This document shows, one piece after another, positions 63,912 through 64,000 of a DNA stretch of 64,000 bases; within the stretch, counting starts at the first letter, position 1, and every line of letters begins with the position of its first letter. Below the pieces are notes generated by a model. The model saw only the letters and a list, made by a program, of their open reading frames with translations. It was not told where the DNA came from and ran no database searches. The position numbers and the translations under genes are program-made. The DNA is from Ramazzottius varieornatus (taxonomy: Eukaryota; Tardigrada; Eutardigrada; Parachela; Ramazzottiidae), in contig BDGG01000009.1 of NCBI GenBank assembly GCA_001949185.1, positions 1,669,135 through 1,733,134 of the forward strand, given 5' to 3'.

Positions 63912-64000
63912 ACAATTGCTACTAGAAGCTCATGGATACGTGGAATAAATGTTGTTGCGGATCTTTCTTCTCCGGCTGCTGTTTGATGCTCGCAATTTGA

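Overview
The window is nuclear DNA from a eukaryote, almost certainly an animal. Nineteen genes are interrupted by short spliceosomal introns (mostly about 57-300 bp). The gene set includes animal-type families: a TPD52-like protein, kaptin, an ORP1L-type oxysterol-binding protein with ankyrin repeats, a TEX2-like SMP protein, a ZIP8/14-like metal transporter and a tektin, which implies cilia. Gene density is high (about one gene per 3 kb) and GC content is moderate. This compactness would suit an early-branching animal such as a sponge, but the phylum is an inference. No operons, tRNA genes, rRNA genes or CRISPR arrays were seen.

Layout, left to right: NOP9-like (-, cut by the window edge), kaptin-like (+), a small tandem-RRM protein (-), a ZIP8/14-type transporter (+), tektin (-), ORP1L-type OSBP (-, 19 exons), RPL17/uL22 (+), long-form tRNase Z ELAC2 (-), TIPIN (+), TEX2-like (-), a DPM2-like protein (+), FAM32A (+), a gene-poor stretch, a small Pro/Cys-rich protein (+), MED18 (+), a cytosolic HSP70 (+), TPD52-like (-), a second gene-poor stretch, NDUFB8 (+), DDB1 (+), ELP3 (-), STT3A (+), Ku80/XRCC5 (+), SF3B6 (-) and a broken PIF/Harbinger transposase (+). 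I joined exons by hand. For nearly all genes the joined lengths are a multiple of three and match the lengths of the human relatives, which supports the models.

The genes are housekeeping and do not form one pathway. Themes that recur by chance or neighbourhood are genome maintenance (TIPIN, DDB1, Ku80), RNA maturation (ELAC2, SF3B6, NOP9), translation and tRNA modification (RPL17, ELP3), glycosylation (STT3A, DPM2-like) and membrane-contact lipid transfer (ORP1L, TEX2). Many genes sit as head-to-head pairs with 0.45-1 kb between start codons.

The most striking feature is a family of about 30 palindromic hairpin elements, each about 70-120 bp, built around CAAGTGGCGCACG...CGTGCGCCACTTG. They sit in 21 of roughly 108 introns, often as tandem pairs. 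No clear copy lies in an exon or in the roughly 15-20 kb of intergenic DNA; one decayed copy is near 62.7 kb. All four DDB1 introns carry them. Two further unrelated inverted-repeat families lie in MED18 introns.
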